62,138 bases of DNA from Herbidospora yilanensis (GCF_001570565.1 NZ_BBXE01000049.1:1-62138), one strand, 5' to 3'; shown: positions 26,531-35,615, counted from the first letter of the stretch. The notes: generated by a model from the sequence alone, not told the origin. Numbers and translations are program-made.

Positions 26531-26935
26531 TCAAGACAAAGGCGTGGACGCGGCCTTGCGTCCGAAGACCGGATACAGGATGTCGGCCATCACGGCCCAC
26601 ACCACCGTGGCGATCACCAGCGCCAGCCAGGCGGGCACCGTCACCGCCAGGCCCCAGACGCATCCGGCGAACCCGATCAGACCGGCCGCTCCGAGCGCCG
26701 CGCCCTTGACGTCCGGACGACCCCGCCGTTCCCTGGCCTCGACCAGGGCCAGCGCGGCGGCCACGACGGCGGGGACGGCCAGGAAGATCCCGCCCACCAC
26801 GGGACCCCACCGGTCGGCGATCAGACCGGCGACCACGAAGATCAACGCACCGACGGCGAACCGGACGGCGAGTCCGCGCACCGACAGGGAGCGCAGCCGC
26901 GACGGGTGCAGGCGGATGCCCTCCTCCCGGCTCAT
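26531..26935 (-). CDS. Small membrane protein, unknown function
   Basis: 134 residues with four predicted helices (VRFAVGALIFVVAGLIAD, GGIFLAVPAVVAAALALV, LGAAGLIGFAGCVWGLAV, WLALVIATVVWAVMADILY). It resembles small actinobacterial DUF3147-type membrane proteins in layout, but I cannot assign it. ATG 26935 is one option; an in-frame ATG at 26953 adds six residues. No strong ribosome site is seen for either. Confidence 0.6.
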   Translation of the reverse strand: MSREEGIRLHPSRLRSLSVRGLAVRFAVGALIFVVAGLIADRWGPVVGGIFLAVPAVVAAALALVEARERRGRPDVKGAALGAAGLIGFAGCVWGLAVTVPAWLALVIATVVWAVMADILYPVFGRKAASTPLS

Positions 26936-27048
26936 GAGACCACCGCCGTCCATGCGGCGAGGCGGTACGCGACGAGGTGCCTGATCCCGTCCATGGGCGT
27001 CCTCCGGTGTCGGGGCCGGATGAAGGTCACTGCCCGCCGATGACGATC

Positions 27049-27681
27049 TCACGCCATCCGCGGGAGACGAACCTCGGCGGCGTCGGCGGGGGGCGTCGAG
27101 CCGTTCCCCGGCGCCTTGGCCGTCAGCCGCCTCAGCGCCGTCAGGGTCTGGTCGATCACGGCCGGGAGGTCGGGGTCGCCGTGCTGGTCGAGCCAGCGGG
27201 TCACCGCTACCCGGAAGGTGGTCACCGCGAGCTCGGCCGCCAGCCGGGCGGTCAGGTCGTCGGCGCCGCGGTCGCGGAAGCCCCGCTGCAGGGCCTCCGA
27301 CATCAGCGCCCATTTGCGCAGCTCACGCTCGTGCAGGGCGGGTTCGGCGTCGATCGCGGCCCGCCGGCGGAGCAGGTAGTCGAGGCTGCGGCCCGCGAAG
27401 AGCTCGACCGTGGCGGGGGCCAGGCGTTCGGCGATCACTTCCATCGGGCCGAGCGACGGCGGGGCGCCGGCCATGAGGCGGGCCACCTGGTCGGGCACCG
27501 ACTCCTCGCCGGCGAACAGGACCTCGCGTTTGTCGGCGAAGTGGCGGAAGAACGTGCGGGTGGTGAGCCCGGCGCGGGCCGTGATCTGCGGCACGGTGGT
27601 CTCGGTGAAGCCCTGCTCCAGGAAGAGATCGAGCGCGGCCTGTTCGAGACGTTCCCGCGCACCCGGCTGCCATCGGCCCAT
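27049..27681 (-). CDS. TetR-family regulator
   Basis: 210 residues. N-terminal TetR helix-turn-helix: ERLEQAALDLFLEQGFTETTVPQITARAGLTTRTFFRHFADKREVLF (given here as known family order; the recognition part is TTRTFFRHF). The C-terminal helical domain is of the MftR/TetR_C type. I chose ATG 27681; the frame continues upstream to 27714 but through the operator. It is divergent from the dehydrogenase-like gene at 27763, with two near-identical palindromes between them, so it probably represses both. Confidence 0.9.
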   Translation of the reverse strand: MGRWQPGARERLEQAALDLFLEQGFTETTVPQITARAGLTTRTFFRHFADKREVLFAGEESVPDQVARLMAGAPPSLGPMEVIAERLAPATVELFAGRSLDYLLRRRAAIDAEPALHERELRKWALMSEALQRGFRDRGADDLTARLAAELAVTTFRVAVTRWLDQHGDPDLPAVIDQTLTALRRLTAKAPGNGSTPPADAAEVRLPRMA

Positions 27682-27697
27682 GCCGCAGATCCTACTG

Positions 27698-27745
27698 ATG
27701 ACATGTCGTGTCATGCCATGCGATAGTCATGACACGACGTGTCAT
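27698..27745. promoter_or_regulatory. Two 17-bp TetR operators
   Basis: ATGACACG-A-CGTGTCAT (27729-27745) is a perfect palindrome about a central base; ATGACATG-T-CGTGTCAT (27698-27714) has one mismatch. Centres are 31 bp apart, three helical turns. They fill the TetR/dehydrogenase divergent region. Confidence 0.8.
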
Positions 27746-27762
27746 TACTTGCGGAGGCGAAC

Positions 27763-28818
27763 ATGGCGGGTGAGGTCTGGGTGCTCGGCGCGACTGGGCG
27801 GGTCGGCCGGGAGGCGGTCGGGCTGCTGCGGCGGGCCGGGGTCGAGGTGGTGGCGGCGGGCCGCGATCGGGAGCGGCTCACACGGGTCGATCCGGACGTC
27901 CGGGCGGTGGCCGGATCGCTCGACGAGGTCTGCGCGCGGCTGGCGGCCGAGGCGCCGGCCGTCGTCATCAACACGGTGGGGCCGTTCGCGGTCACGGCGC
28001 CGCGGGTCGTCGCGGCCTGTCCCCCGGGCACCCACTACGTCGACGTCGCCAACGAGCTGAGCGCGTTCGAGCTGCTCGACGCCATGGACGCGGAGGCGGC
28101 GGCGACCGGGCGCGTGCTGGTGTCCGGAGCGGGCTTCGGCGTGCTCGCGACCGAGAGCATCCTGCTGCGGCTGCTGGCGGGCGAGGAGACGCCGTCGCGG
28201 GTGAGAATCGACGCCGTCGCGTCGGTCGCGGTCGAGGCCGGCGCCCTCGGCGAGGCGCTGGCCGCCACCATCGTGCACACGATGCGCGACGGCGGCCGGG
28301 AGGTGCGGCGGGGCCGGTTGACGCGCACCCGGGCCGGGCGGGCCGCCGAGCGGCTGACCACGCCCGAAGGGGACGTGGTCACCACCGCCTCTCTGGGCAG
28401 CGGCGAGCTCTTCGCGGCCTGGCGGGGCAGCGGCGCCCCGTCGGTGATCGGCGCCTCCGCGCTCGTCCCGGCCAATCGCGCCGTGCGGGCGGCTCTGCCC
28501 GTGATCGGCGGCGTGTTGCGGCTGCCCGGCGTGGCCGGGTTCGCCGTCCGGCGGCTCGCCCGCGTCACGACGACCACGGCCAGGGAGCGTCCGCGCCCGT
28601 CCTCGTGGGCGCGGGCCCGCGTCGAGTGGCCGTCCGGCCGGGTGCGTGAGGGCTGGTTGCGGACCGGCGAGGCGATGACGTTCACGGTCGCGGCCGTGAC
28701 CGAGGTGGCCCTGCGCCTGGCCAAGGGGGAAGGGCGGCCCGGCGCGTCCACCCCGGCCAGGCTCCTCGGGCCCGAGGTGGCACTGGCGGCGGGCGGCGAG
28801 TTCATGGTCACGCGCTGA
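27763..28818 (+). CDS. Saccharopine dehydrogenase-like NAD(P)-binding oxidoreductase
   Basis: 351 residues. The Rossmann motif VLGATGRVGREAVGLL opens the protein, and AAEAPAVVINTVGPFA, CPPGTHYVDVANE and GFGVLATES match the saccharopine dehydrogenase-like/trans-acting enoyl reductase group. The substrate is unknown. GGAGG lies 6 bp upstream of the ATG. Expression is probably controlled by the divergent TetR protein through two palindromic operators. Confidence 0.85.
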   Translation: MAGEVWVLGATGRVGREAVGLLRRAGVEVVAAGRDRERLTRVDPDVRAVAGSLDEVCARLAAEAPAVVINTVGPFAVTAPRVVAACPPGTHYVDVANELSAFELLDAMDAEAAATGRVLVSGAGFGVLATESILLRLLAGEETPSRVRIDAVASVAVEAGALGEALAATIVHTMRDGGREVRRGRLTRTRAGRAAERLTTPEGDVVTTASLGSGELFAAWRGSGAPSVIGASALVPANRAVRAALPVIGGVLRLPGVAGFAVRRLARVTTTTARERPRPSSWARARVEWPSGRVREGWLRTGEAMTFTVAAVTEVALRLAKGEGRPGASTPARLLGPEVALAAGGEFMVTR

Positions 28819-28865
28819 CGTGGGGAACTTCCGACCGTCGACGCGGGCCTGAAGCCCGGGCCGCC

Positions 28866-29033
28866 ATGGCCGCGCTGCGCGACTACCTGGGCACCCGGCC
28901 CGGCGCCACGGAGCTGCTGACCAGCGTGCATCCGGGTGAGGTCGGCTCCCCGACGGGCTTCTACCTGCGGCTGGGCTTCCAGGACACCGGGACCGACCAC
29001 GAGGGTGAACGGGTTCTCCGGCTGCCGCTCTGA
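28866..29033 (+). pseudogene. C-terminal fragment of a GNAT acetyltransferase
   Basis: A 55-codon frame reads MAALRDYLGTRPGATELLTS and then GSPTGFYLRLGFQDTG, ending GERVLRLPL. GFYxxLGF and the terminal ExVLRLPL are the last strands of GNAT acetyltransferases. The acetyl-CoA-binding N-terminal part is absent, so this is a truncated remnant. Confidence 0.7.
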
Positions 29034-29578
29034 CCACGCGCACCCGTCCGGTGAGACCGGCCGAGGCGAAGACCGCAGGATCGGACGGCCGCGTGTTGGC
29101 GAGAGTCGGCTTCGGCACGGGGATCTCCACGCCGGGTGCGGAGCTCCGCCCGTTCCGCCAGGTCGTCGAACGGCGGGGCTCGACGCCCGGGTCGCCGATC
29201 GCCGGGAGCGGCTCATCAGCGCCGCCTACGGCCTGTTCGCCGGCCAGGTCGTCGAACAGCGGGGGTCGACGCGTTGCCCGCCGCCCGGCGACTCGCCTGT
29301 CGGCGTTCTCGTCGTCTCCCTGGGAAGCGGGGATCCGCCGGACGCGCCGGCGCAGGCCCCTCGATCACGGTCCGCCGGGCGTGTGCTCGCCGCGGAAAAC
29401 CTTTCGCGTCCGGTCGGGGCGATCTTGCATACTCGTGGTCACACGGCCGGACGGAGAACAGGAGGGGGCGCCATGCGACGCCGAATGCCCTCGCGTCGTG
29501 AGGCTCACGTGTGACGCCGGTCGCGTCGATCGCGTGAGCCGTCTCGGACCGGTCGGGTCCGGGGCGGCTTTCTTTTCC
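29034..29578. other. 545-bp gene-poor stretch with scars and a direct repeat
   Basis: No intact gene is apparent. It contains a TetR-like N-terminal snippet on the plus strand at 29197-29241 (DRRERLISAAYGLFA) that goes nowhere, and a 29-bp direct repeat (29158-29186 and 29244-29272, 27 of 29 bases equal) flanking that snippet. It looks like decayed or rearranged DNA next to the tRNA-like gene. Confidence 0.5.
29158..29272. repeat. 29-bp imperfect direct repeat
   Basis: Copies beginning CCAGGTCGTCGAAC at 29158-29186 and 29244-29272 differ at two positions. They bracket a TetR N-terminal fragment, so they could be a duplication scar. Confidence 0.6.
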
Positions 29579-29651
29579 GGCGGGTGAGGGCGCTGGTGTG
29601 CTCGACGGTTTCATACGCCGTTCCGGGTGGGTTCGATTCCCACACCCGCCA
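29579..29651 (+). tRNA. tRNA-like gene with CAT anticodon (Met), divergent
   Basis: A 73-nt cloverleaf folds by eye. The acceptor stem is GGCGGGT / ACCCGCC (7 perfect pairs), the D-stem GGGC / GCTC, the anticodon stem ACGGT / GCCGT with loop TTCATAC (anticodon CAT), and the T-arm GTGGG-TTCGATT-CCCAC; the discriminator is A. The G1-C72 pair speaks against initiator tRNA, leaving elongator Met or the tRNA-Ile read with a modified C. Conserved positions are off: position 8 is G rather than T, and position 14 is G rather than A. No CCA is encoded. It may be a divergent functional tRNA of mobile origin or a decaying copy. Confidence 0.7.
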
Positions 29652-29710
29652 CCGACGGACGACGCCTTCGCGGGGGTCGCGAGAACCGGCCGGCCTGGCC
29701 CTCCCAGGCG

Positions 29711-30230
29711 GCCACCCCGGTGACCAACGGCGTCTACACCCTCGCCAACGCCTCCAGCGGCAAATGCCTCAACTCAACCGGCACGGCGCCCATCACGTCT
29801 GGATCGACCACAACCACATCACCCGGATGAACGACGGCCTGATCGACACCACTTACCTGACCGTGTCGTGGAACATCATCGCGGAGGGTCGTAAGGCCTC
29901 CGGCATCGGCTGGACCCCCAACGCCTCCCGCAATCCGTCGACCGACAACGTGGCGCACGCGCACCTGTACAACAACTATCTGCAGAACATCACCGGGTAC
30001 GGCAACTACGCGCGCGGCGCCACCAAGATGGTGATCGAGAACTGCTACACGACGACGCGGCGCAGCTCCGGCAGACGGGCAGCATCTGCTCCTCCTGCAC
30101 GGGCCAGAGGGAGACGGGCGGCTCCGCCTTCACGCCGAGCTCGTTCTACTCCTACACCCTGAACAGCGCGAGTGACGTGCCGAACCTGGTCCGCACGTAC
30201 GCGGGGCCGCAGGCGAACATCGGCCTGTGA
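29711..30230 (+). pseudogene. Broken ricin-lectin / pectate lyase (PL1) gene
   Basis: Three frames carry parts of one gene. At 29711-29780 a lectin start reads VTNGVYTLANASSGKCLN. At about 29782-30062, in another frame, the pectate lyase core reads HHVWIDHNHITRMNDGLID and VSWNIIAEG, then LYNNYLQNITGYGNYARG. From about 30063 a third frame gives the C-terminus GGSAFTPSSFYSYTLNSASD ending VPNLVRTYAGPQANIGL and a stop at 30228-30230. The N-terminal catalytic part and the signal peptide are missing. Frameshifts plus an internal deletion make it inactive. It fits the pectin/arabinan theme of region 1. Confidence 0.8.
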
Positions 30231-30526
30231 CGCGGCGGGGGAACGTCGCGCCGCCTTCGGGGCCGGGAGATCGGCCGCCGAGACCGGGACGCCGTGAAAG
30301 GACCCGGGCATGCCCTGCCGGCGCGACGGGCGAGCCCCTGGCGGGCGGCGGGGCCTGAACCCGGCCGCCCTGCCAGGGGATTCGTCTGCGCGGACGTCGT
30401 CTATGGGGGCGTGTCGAGGTCCTGCTCGGCCACTCCCCCAGCGGGCCGCGGCCAGCTCCGAACCCTGCTCGGAGCGCTGGACCGGGGGGCCGCACGGCCC
30501 TTTCCGGCTGGAGTCGCTGCGGGGAG
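30231..30526. other. Intergenic stretch, nothing recognised
   Basis: 296 bp between the pectate lyase remnant and the convergent TIGR03943 gene. I see no gene, RNA or clear terminator hairpin in it. Confidence 0.4.
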
Positions 30527-31219
30527 CTACTCGTAGGGTTCGACCGGCTGCGGGATCGGGGTGATCGAGGCAGCGGTCAGTTCGGGGGCGACGGTCCCGG
30601 GTTCGAGCCGCCCGGACGGGGGCCGCCGCCACGTGCCGACCACCTCCACCCAGGTGTTCTCCGGCGGCATGTCGGCGTCCAGCACGGCCACTTTCAGGGC
30701 GACGCCGTCGGCGGCGCAGCAGGCGATCTGGATCCGGGCCAGATACCAGCGGTCCTTCTTCTTCTCCGACGGCACGGCGAACCCGGTCAGCCTGACCTGC
30801 TGCCCCACCAGCGAATCGGCCGACTCGCCCCAGGCCCGGCCGACGAACTCGCCGATGGTCATCTCATGGACCGTCCCGGCCGGGAGGGCGTCGTAGGCCG
30901 CCGCCACCGGCTTCGCCTGGGCCTCCTCCGACTTCGCCGAGAACGCGCCGAGCGCGGGCGGGGCGATCAGGAAGATGGCGAAGACGGGAAGCGTCAGCAG
31001 CCAGGCCACTCCGGGCGTGTGCGAGTCGTCCCGGTCGGACCCGCGCCACTCCTGGACGAGCCCGATCACGCCCAGCGCGAGGACCACCACACCCGCCGCG
31101 ATCAGGAAGGGCCGGAACCCCGGCTTGACGTAGTTCAGATAGGTGGTGGACACGGTGGTGATCCGCAGCACCGCGCCGCCGAGCAGGACGAGGATCATGC
31201 TCTGGGTCAGCCGGTTCAC
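30527..31219 (-). CDS. TIGR03943/YcgQ-family membrane protein
   Basis: 230 residues. Two N-terminal helices (SMILVLLGGAVLRITTV; FLIAAGVVVLALGVIGLV), a third (WLLTLPVFAIFLIAPPALGAF), then a soluble domain with DSLVGQQVRLTGFAV and RIQIACCAADGVALKVAVL, the pattern of the TIGR03943 putative permease-associated family. It starts with GTG, overlapping the stop of the YraQ-type permease by 4 bp, so the two are coupled. The pair is widespread and its substrate is unproven; a metal ion has been proposed. Contains a CC dipeptide that could bind metal. Confidence 0.85.
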   Translation of the reverse strand: MNRLTQSMILVLLGGAVLRITTVSTTYLNYVKPGFRPFLIAAGVVVLALGVIGLVQEWRGSDRDDSHTPGVAWLLTLPVFAIFLIAPPALGAFSAKSEEAQAKPVAAAYDALPAGTVHEMTIGEFVGRAWGESADSLVGQQVRLTGFAVPSEKKKDRWYLARIQIACCAADGVALKVAVLDADMPPENTWVEVVGTWRRPPSGRLEPGTVAPELTAASITPIPQPVEPYE

Positions 31220-32229
31220 AGCAGGACCTCCCCGGCCGCCATGCTGACGGCCACCGCGAGGACGAAGGTGAGCGGGATGAAGCGGGCGGCGAACCGCCGC
31301 CCGAAGGTGCCCGTCTGGAGGGCGATCAGCTTCAGGTCCACCATCGGCCCCACCACCAGGAACGCGAGCTTGGCCGTGGGCGAGAAGGCCGTCAGCGAGG
31401 CCGCCACGAACGCGTCGGCCTCGGAGCAGATCGAGAGGATCACCGCGAGCAGCGCCAGGACCAGCACCGACACCACCGGGATCCCGGCGACCGACTCCAG
31501 CCACGCGCGGGGCACCACCACGTTCATCGTCGCCGCGGTCGCGCCGCCGACGACGAGGAATCCGCCGGCGTGCAGGAAGTCGTGGCGCATGGCCTCGACG
31601 AACGACCGCCACTTCGGCCCGTGGCCGACCGGCCGCGAGGGGATGCGCAACCAGCCGGCGCGGCCGAACCGCAACCACACCCACCCGGCCACGACCGCGA
31701 CGGTGAGCGAGGCCCCGAACCGGGCCACCGCCATCATCGGCTCGCCGGGGAAGGCCACCACGGTGGCGACGATGACCACCGGGTTGATCGCCGGTGAGGC
31801 CAGCAGGAACGCCAGCGCGGCGGCGGGCGTCACGCCCCGCGCCATCAGCCCGGACGCGACCGGCACCGACGCGCACTCACACCCGGGGAGCACCGCCCCG
31901 GCCGCCCCCGCCACCGGCACCGCGAGGAAGGGCCGCCTCGGCAGCGCCCGGGTCCAGAACGAGGCGGGCACGAACGCGGTGATCGCCGCCGACAGCAGCA
32001 CCCCGAAGGCCAGGAAGGGCAGCGCCTGGACGCAGATCGCCACGAAGATCGTCGCCCAGGCCTGCAACGCCGGGGCCGTCAGGTAGGGCGCGAACACCAG
32101 CCGTCCGAGCAGCAGCAGGCCGACGACCACGACGAAGATCCACGGACTGACGGCGCCCAACGGCTGCCGCCGTCCCCACTCGGGCGGCGGCACCTCCTCG
32201 GAGACCTCGACCCCGACCCGTTCAGACAT
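31216..32229 (-). CDS. YraQ/DUF318-family permease
   Basis: 337 residues, eight or so membrane helices. The family hallmarks are GAVLPGCECASVPVASGLMARG and FLLASPAINPVVIVAT, repeated in the second half as ILSICSEADAFVAASL and KLAFLVVGPMVDLKL. The conserved Cys-Glu-Cys is suited to a metal or metalloid. It forms a two-gene unit with the TIGR03943 partner. ATG 32229 is chosen; an in-frame ATG at 32274 lies in the probable operator region. Confidence 0.88.
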   Translation of the reverse strand: MSERVGVEVSEEVPPPEWGRRQPLGAVSPWIFVVVVGLLLLGRLVFAPYLTAPALQAWATIFVAICVQALPFLAFGVLLSAAITAFVPASFWTRALPRRPFLAVPVAGAAGAVLPGCECASVPVASGLMARGVTPAAALAFLLASPAINPVVIVATVVAFPGEPMMAVARFGASLTVAVVAGWVWLRFGRAGWLRIPSRPVGHGPKWRSFVEAMRHDFLHAGGFLVVGGATAATMNVVVPRAWLESVAGIPVVSVLVLALLAVILSICSEADAFVAASLTAFSPTAKLAFLVVGPMVDLKLIALQTGTFGRRFAARFIPLTFVLAVAVSMAAGEVLL

Positions 32230-32250
32230 GCGCCGACGCTCCCGCACTTC

Positions 32251-32274
32251 AATGAAAGTGGTGATGATAACCAT
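32251..32274 (-). promoter_or_regulatory. Possible Fur/Zur-like box before the permease pair
   Basis: AATGAAAGTGGTGATGATAACCAT is AT-rich against the local GC background and has TGAAA and GATAA half-motifs reminiscent of zinc-uptake-regulator boxes. The dyad is poor, so it is a candidate only. Confidence 0.3.
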
Positions 32275-32328
32275 GTGTCGGCGCTGATTGTAGGGACAGA
32301 AGCGGCGAGCCGCCTAGACCCGATCTCC

Positions 32329-33006
<678 letters not shown>

Positions 33007-33026
33007 GACCTCTCCCCGCTCTACAG

Positions 33027-33063
33027 ACTTACGGTGTAAGTAACGTACGCTTACGCTGTAAGT
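33027..33063. promoter_or_regulatory. Two TetR operators
   Basis: ACTTAC-GGT-GTAAGT (33027-33041) is a perfect palindrome; GCTTAC-GCT-GTAAGT (33049-33063) has one mismatch. Centres are 22 bp apart, two helical turns, between the NmrA-like and TetR genes. Confidence 0.8.
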
Positions 33064-33090
33064 CCGTCAATGGCAGGAGGGAACCGCCCG

Positions 33091-33723
33091 ATGATCCGGC
33101 GTGCGCGAGCCGACCGCGAGCCGCTCAGCCGGGAGCGCGTGATCGCCGCCGCGACGGCGCTGGCCGACGAGAAGGGCGAGGCGGGCGTCACCATGCGGGC
33201 CGTCGCCGCCGTCCTCGGTGTCGAGGCGATGTCGCTCTACAACCACGTCGGCGGGCGCGACGACATCCTCGACGGCATGATCGACCTGGTCTTCGCCGAG
33301 ATCGACCTGCCCGGTCAGGACGCCGACTGGAGGCGGGCGATGCGCGACCGCGCCCGGTCGGCCCGCGCGGCGCTGCTGCGGCACCCCTGGGCGGTCGGGC
33401 TGATGGACTCCCGCAAGAGCCCCGGCCCGGCGACCCTGCGCCACCACGACGCGGTGCTCGGCAGCCTGCGGGCGGGCGGGTTCTCCGTGGCCGGGGCGGC
33501 CCGCGCCTTCCTCGTGATCGACAGCTACCTCTACGGGTTCGTGCTGCAGGAGCTGACCATGCCGGTCGGCGAGGCCGAGGAGGCGGCGGGCGAGCTGCCG
33601 CTCGGCGACCACCCCCACCTCGCGGAGACCTTCGCCCAGATGGGGGCGGGCTACGACCCCGGCGCCGAGTTCGAGCCCTGCCTCGACCTGATCCTCGGCG
33701 CGTTGCGCCCCGATTCGTTCTAG
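33091..33723 (+). CDS. TetR-family regulator
   Basis: 210 residues. The helix-turn-helix includes ERVIAAATALADEKG and MRAVAAVLGVEAMSLYNHVGG, typical of the TetR_C_1 group related to tetracycline repressors. I chose ATG 33091 because AGGAGG lies 10 bp before it, while ATG 33070 has no ribosome site. It should control itself and the divergent NmrA-like gene through the two operators. Confidence 0.9.
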   Translation: MIRRARADREPLSRERVIAAATALADEKGEAGVTMRAVAAVLGVEAMSLYNHVGGRDDILDGMIDLVFAEIDLPGQDADWRRAMRDRARSARAALLRHPWAVGLMDSRKSPGPATLRHHDAVLGSLRAGGFSVAGAARAFLVIDSYLYGFVLQELTMPVGEAEEAAGELPLGDHPHLAETFAQMGAGYDPGAEFEPCLDLILGALRPDSF

Positions 33724-33851
33724 GCCGCCGTCCACGACGAGACGAGCTGGGTGCGGGCGCGGGCCACCCGGGAGCGCACGGTGCCGATCGGGCGCGCGGC
33801 CTCCGCATAGGGCACCCCGATGACCTGGGTCAGCACGCGCGCCATGATCGG
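33720..33851 (-). pseudogene. C-terminal scar of an ECF sigma factor
   Basis: On the minus strand about 43 codons read VLTQVIGVPYAEAARPIGTV and then RSRVARARTQLVSSWTAA before a stop. GVPYAEAA and PIGTVRSRVARAR are sigma region 4.2, but about six residues between them (usually ending in GCP) are missing, and there is no upstream gene. The stop overlaps the TetR stop. The rest up to 33949 holds nothing I recognise. Confidence 0.65.
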
Positions 33852-33949
33852 GTCCCCGAAGCGCACGGCCACCACCGGCCGGACGATCGCCGGCCGGTGG
33901 TACCGCGTACGGAGGGATTCGGTACGGAGAGGTCAGCCCAGGAGGCGTG

Positions 33950-35080
33950 TCATGACAGGACCTCCTGGCCGATCCAGCCCTTCTCGTCGCAGCCGGGCGG
34001 GATGACGAACACCGCCGACCCGATCGGGGTGATCCACTCGTTGAGCAGGTCGGCCTCGGCGAGCTGCCGCTGGATCGGCACGAACTGGCGCTCGATGTCG
34101 GCCTGGTAGGAGGCGAAGATCAGGCCCGAGTCGGCGTGGCCCCGCGCGGTGACGTCCTCGTCGTAGTTGTACGGGCGCCGCAGGATGCGGAGCCTCGGGT
34201 CGCCCACGTGGGCGCGGCGGATGTGGGCGTACTCGGAGATGACCGGGAAACCGTGGGCGCCCTTGGCGGCGAAGTCGGGCGGGTCCTGCTCCCGGGTGCC
34301 GGTCAGGGGCGCGCCGGTCGACAGGCGGCGGCCGATGGTGAACTCCTTGGCCACGACGTCGGCGGCGTCCCAGGTCTCCAGTTCGGCCCTGATCCTGCGG
34401 ACGACGAGCTGGGTCGTGTCGTCGGGCCGCCAGACGGCGAGGTCGAAGTCGGGGGTGCCGGGCTTCGGGTTGGCGGTGCCGTCCATCTGGCCCATGACGT
34501 TGCGCTGGGTCTGGCCGCCCGGCTGGGTGCCGGCGGCGCGGCGGAATCCGCGCTGGGTCCAGCGGACCGTCGCGAACGAACGGGCGTCCTTGACGATCAT
34601 CCGGAGGGCGTGGCTGACGGTCAGCGGGTCGTCGGCGCAGATCTGGACCAGGAGGTCGCCGCCGCTCCACCTCTTCTCCAGCTTGTCGACGGAGAACTTG
34701 GGAAGGGGCTCGATCGGGGACGTCAGGTTCGCATGGGCGTACAGGCCCGGACCGAAACCGAACGTCACGGTCAGGCGCGCGGCCGGGGTCGCGAGTTCGG
34801 GCTCGGTGTCGGCGAGCGCCGGGCGGCCCTGGGTGAGCCGCCTGGCGTCGTCGGTGAGCAGCCGCATCATGCGCGCCAGGGCGTCGCGGTCGGTGTCGCG
34901 GCGCAGGTCGAAGGCGACGAAGACGGCGTGGGCCTGCGGCTCGGTGGCGACGCCGGCCTGCCTGGGTCCGTGGAAGGGGACGACGGTCTCCCCGGCGCGG
35001 GCCGACGCGGCAGGGGTGAGCGCGGCCACCCCTGCCACGACGCCGCCGGCGAGCAGTCCCCGGCGGGTCAGGTCAGCCAT
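33950..35080 (-). CDS. Tat-exported Dyp-type peroxidase (EfeB-like)
   Basis: 376 residues. Twin-arginine signal TRRGLLAGGVVAGVAAL, then a DyP fold with the GxxDG motif in VMGQMDGTANPKPG and the heme-binding region around the late HIRRAHVGD and SGLIFASYQADIERQF segments. Such enzymes oxidise dyes or phenols with peroxide, or act on heme in iron uptake. No efeU or efeO homologue adjoins it. It overlaps the PCuAC gene by 8 bp, so in this cluster it is tied to copper handling rather than to the classical Efe iron system. Confidence 0.9.
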   Translation of the reverse strand: MADLTRRGLLAGGVVAGVAALTPAASARAGETVVPFHGPRQAGVATEPQAHAVFVAFDLRRDTDRDALARMMRLLTDDARRLTQGRPALADTEPELATPAARLTVTFGFGPGLYAHANLTSPIEPLPKFSVDKLEKRWSGGDLLVQICADDPLTVSHALRMIVKDARSFATVRWTQRGFRRAAGTQPGGQTQRNVMGQMDGTANPKPGTPDFDLAVWRPDDTTQLVVRRIRAELETWDAADVVAKEFTIGRRLSTGAPLTGTREQDPPDFAAKGAHGFPVISEYAHIRRAHVGDPRLRILRRPYNYDEDVTARGHADSGLIFASYQADIERQFVPIQRQLAEADLLNEWITPIGSAVFVIPPGCDEKGWIGQEVLS

Positions 35081-35615
35081 TGTGCGAGCCGGGCTGGTAG
35101 TCCTCCTTGGCGCCGGCGAAGTCCTTGCCGATCGCGGTGAACTCGAAGGTCCCGCCGTCGGCGAGGGTGAGCGTGAACGGGATCTCGGCGCCGGGCTCGA
35201 CGGCCTGCTCGGCGTCCATGATCATGATGTGGTCGCCGCCGGGGGCCAGCTCGTGGCTGCCGCCCGCCGGGACGACGAACCCGCCCTGCTTGGGCCGCAT
35301 GACCATCTTGCCGTCCTTGTCGACGACCTCGTGGAGCTCGATCATCGGCGACAGCGGGCTGGTGCCGGAGACGACGGTGATGTCGGCGCCGGAGTTGTTG
35401 ACCAGGGTGCCGAACGCGGCGGTCATGCCCTCCTTGGCGGTCTTCACCCACGGGTCGGTGATCGACAGGGCGGCGGCCGCGGGAGCGGCGGGTGTGGTCT
35501 CGGCCGGGGCCGAGGCGACCGGCGCGGCGGCGGTCGGCGTGCCGGACGAGCCGCAGGAGACCAAGGCGGCGGCGGTGGCGAGGGCGAGCAGGGACGACGC
35601 GATGCGCGAAGACAT
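35073..35615 (-). CDS. PCu(A)C-type copper chaperone lipoprotein
   Basis: 180 residues. Lipobox LVSC, an Ala/Pro/Thr linker, then a PCuAC cupredoxin-like domain with the metal ligands ELHEVVDKDGKMVMRP (His and Met) and GGDHIMIM (His, Met). Such proteins carry Cu(I) outside the membrane and supply it to cytochrome c oxidase. Middle gene of a three-gene unit with a small membrane protein and a DyP peroxidase. Confidence 0.9.
   Translation of the reverse strand: MSSRIASSLLALATAAALVSCGSSGTPTAAAPVASAPAETTPAAPAAAALSITDPWVKTAKEGMTAAFGTLVNNSGADITVVSGTSPLSPMIELHEVVDKDGKMVMRPKQGGFVVPAGGSHELAPGGDHIMIMDAEQAVEPGAEIPFTLTLADGGTFEFTAIGKDFAGAKEDYQPGSHNG

Noticed and set aside
29627-29830. Short plus-strand frame starting inside the tRNA-like gene
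   Set aside because: Its first part lies in the tRNA and debris; only the lectin stub inside it is meaningful, and that is part of the pectate lyase remnant.
33721-33808. Long Arg/Pro-rich minus-strand frame across the TetR gene
   Set aside because: Shadow of the TetR gene. Only the short sigma-factor tail in a different frame has recognisable motifs.
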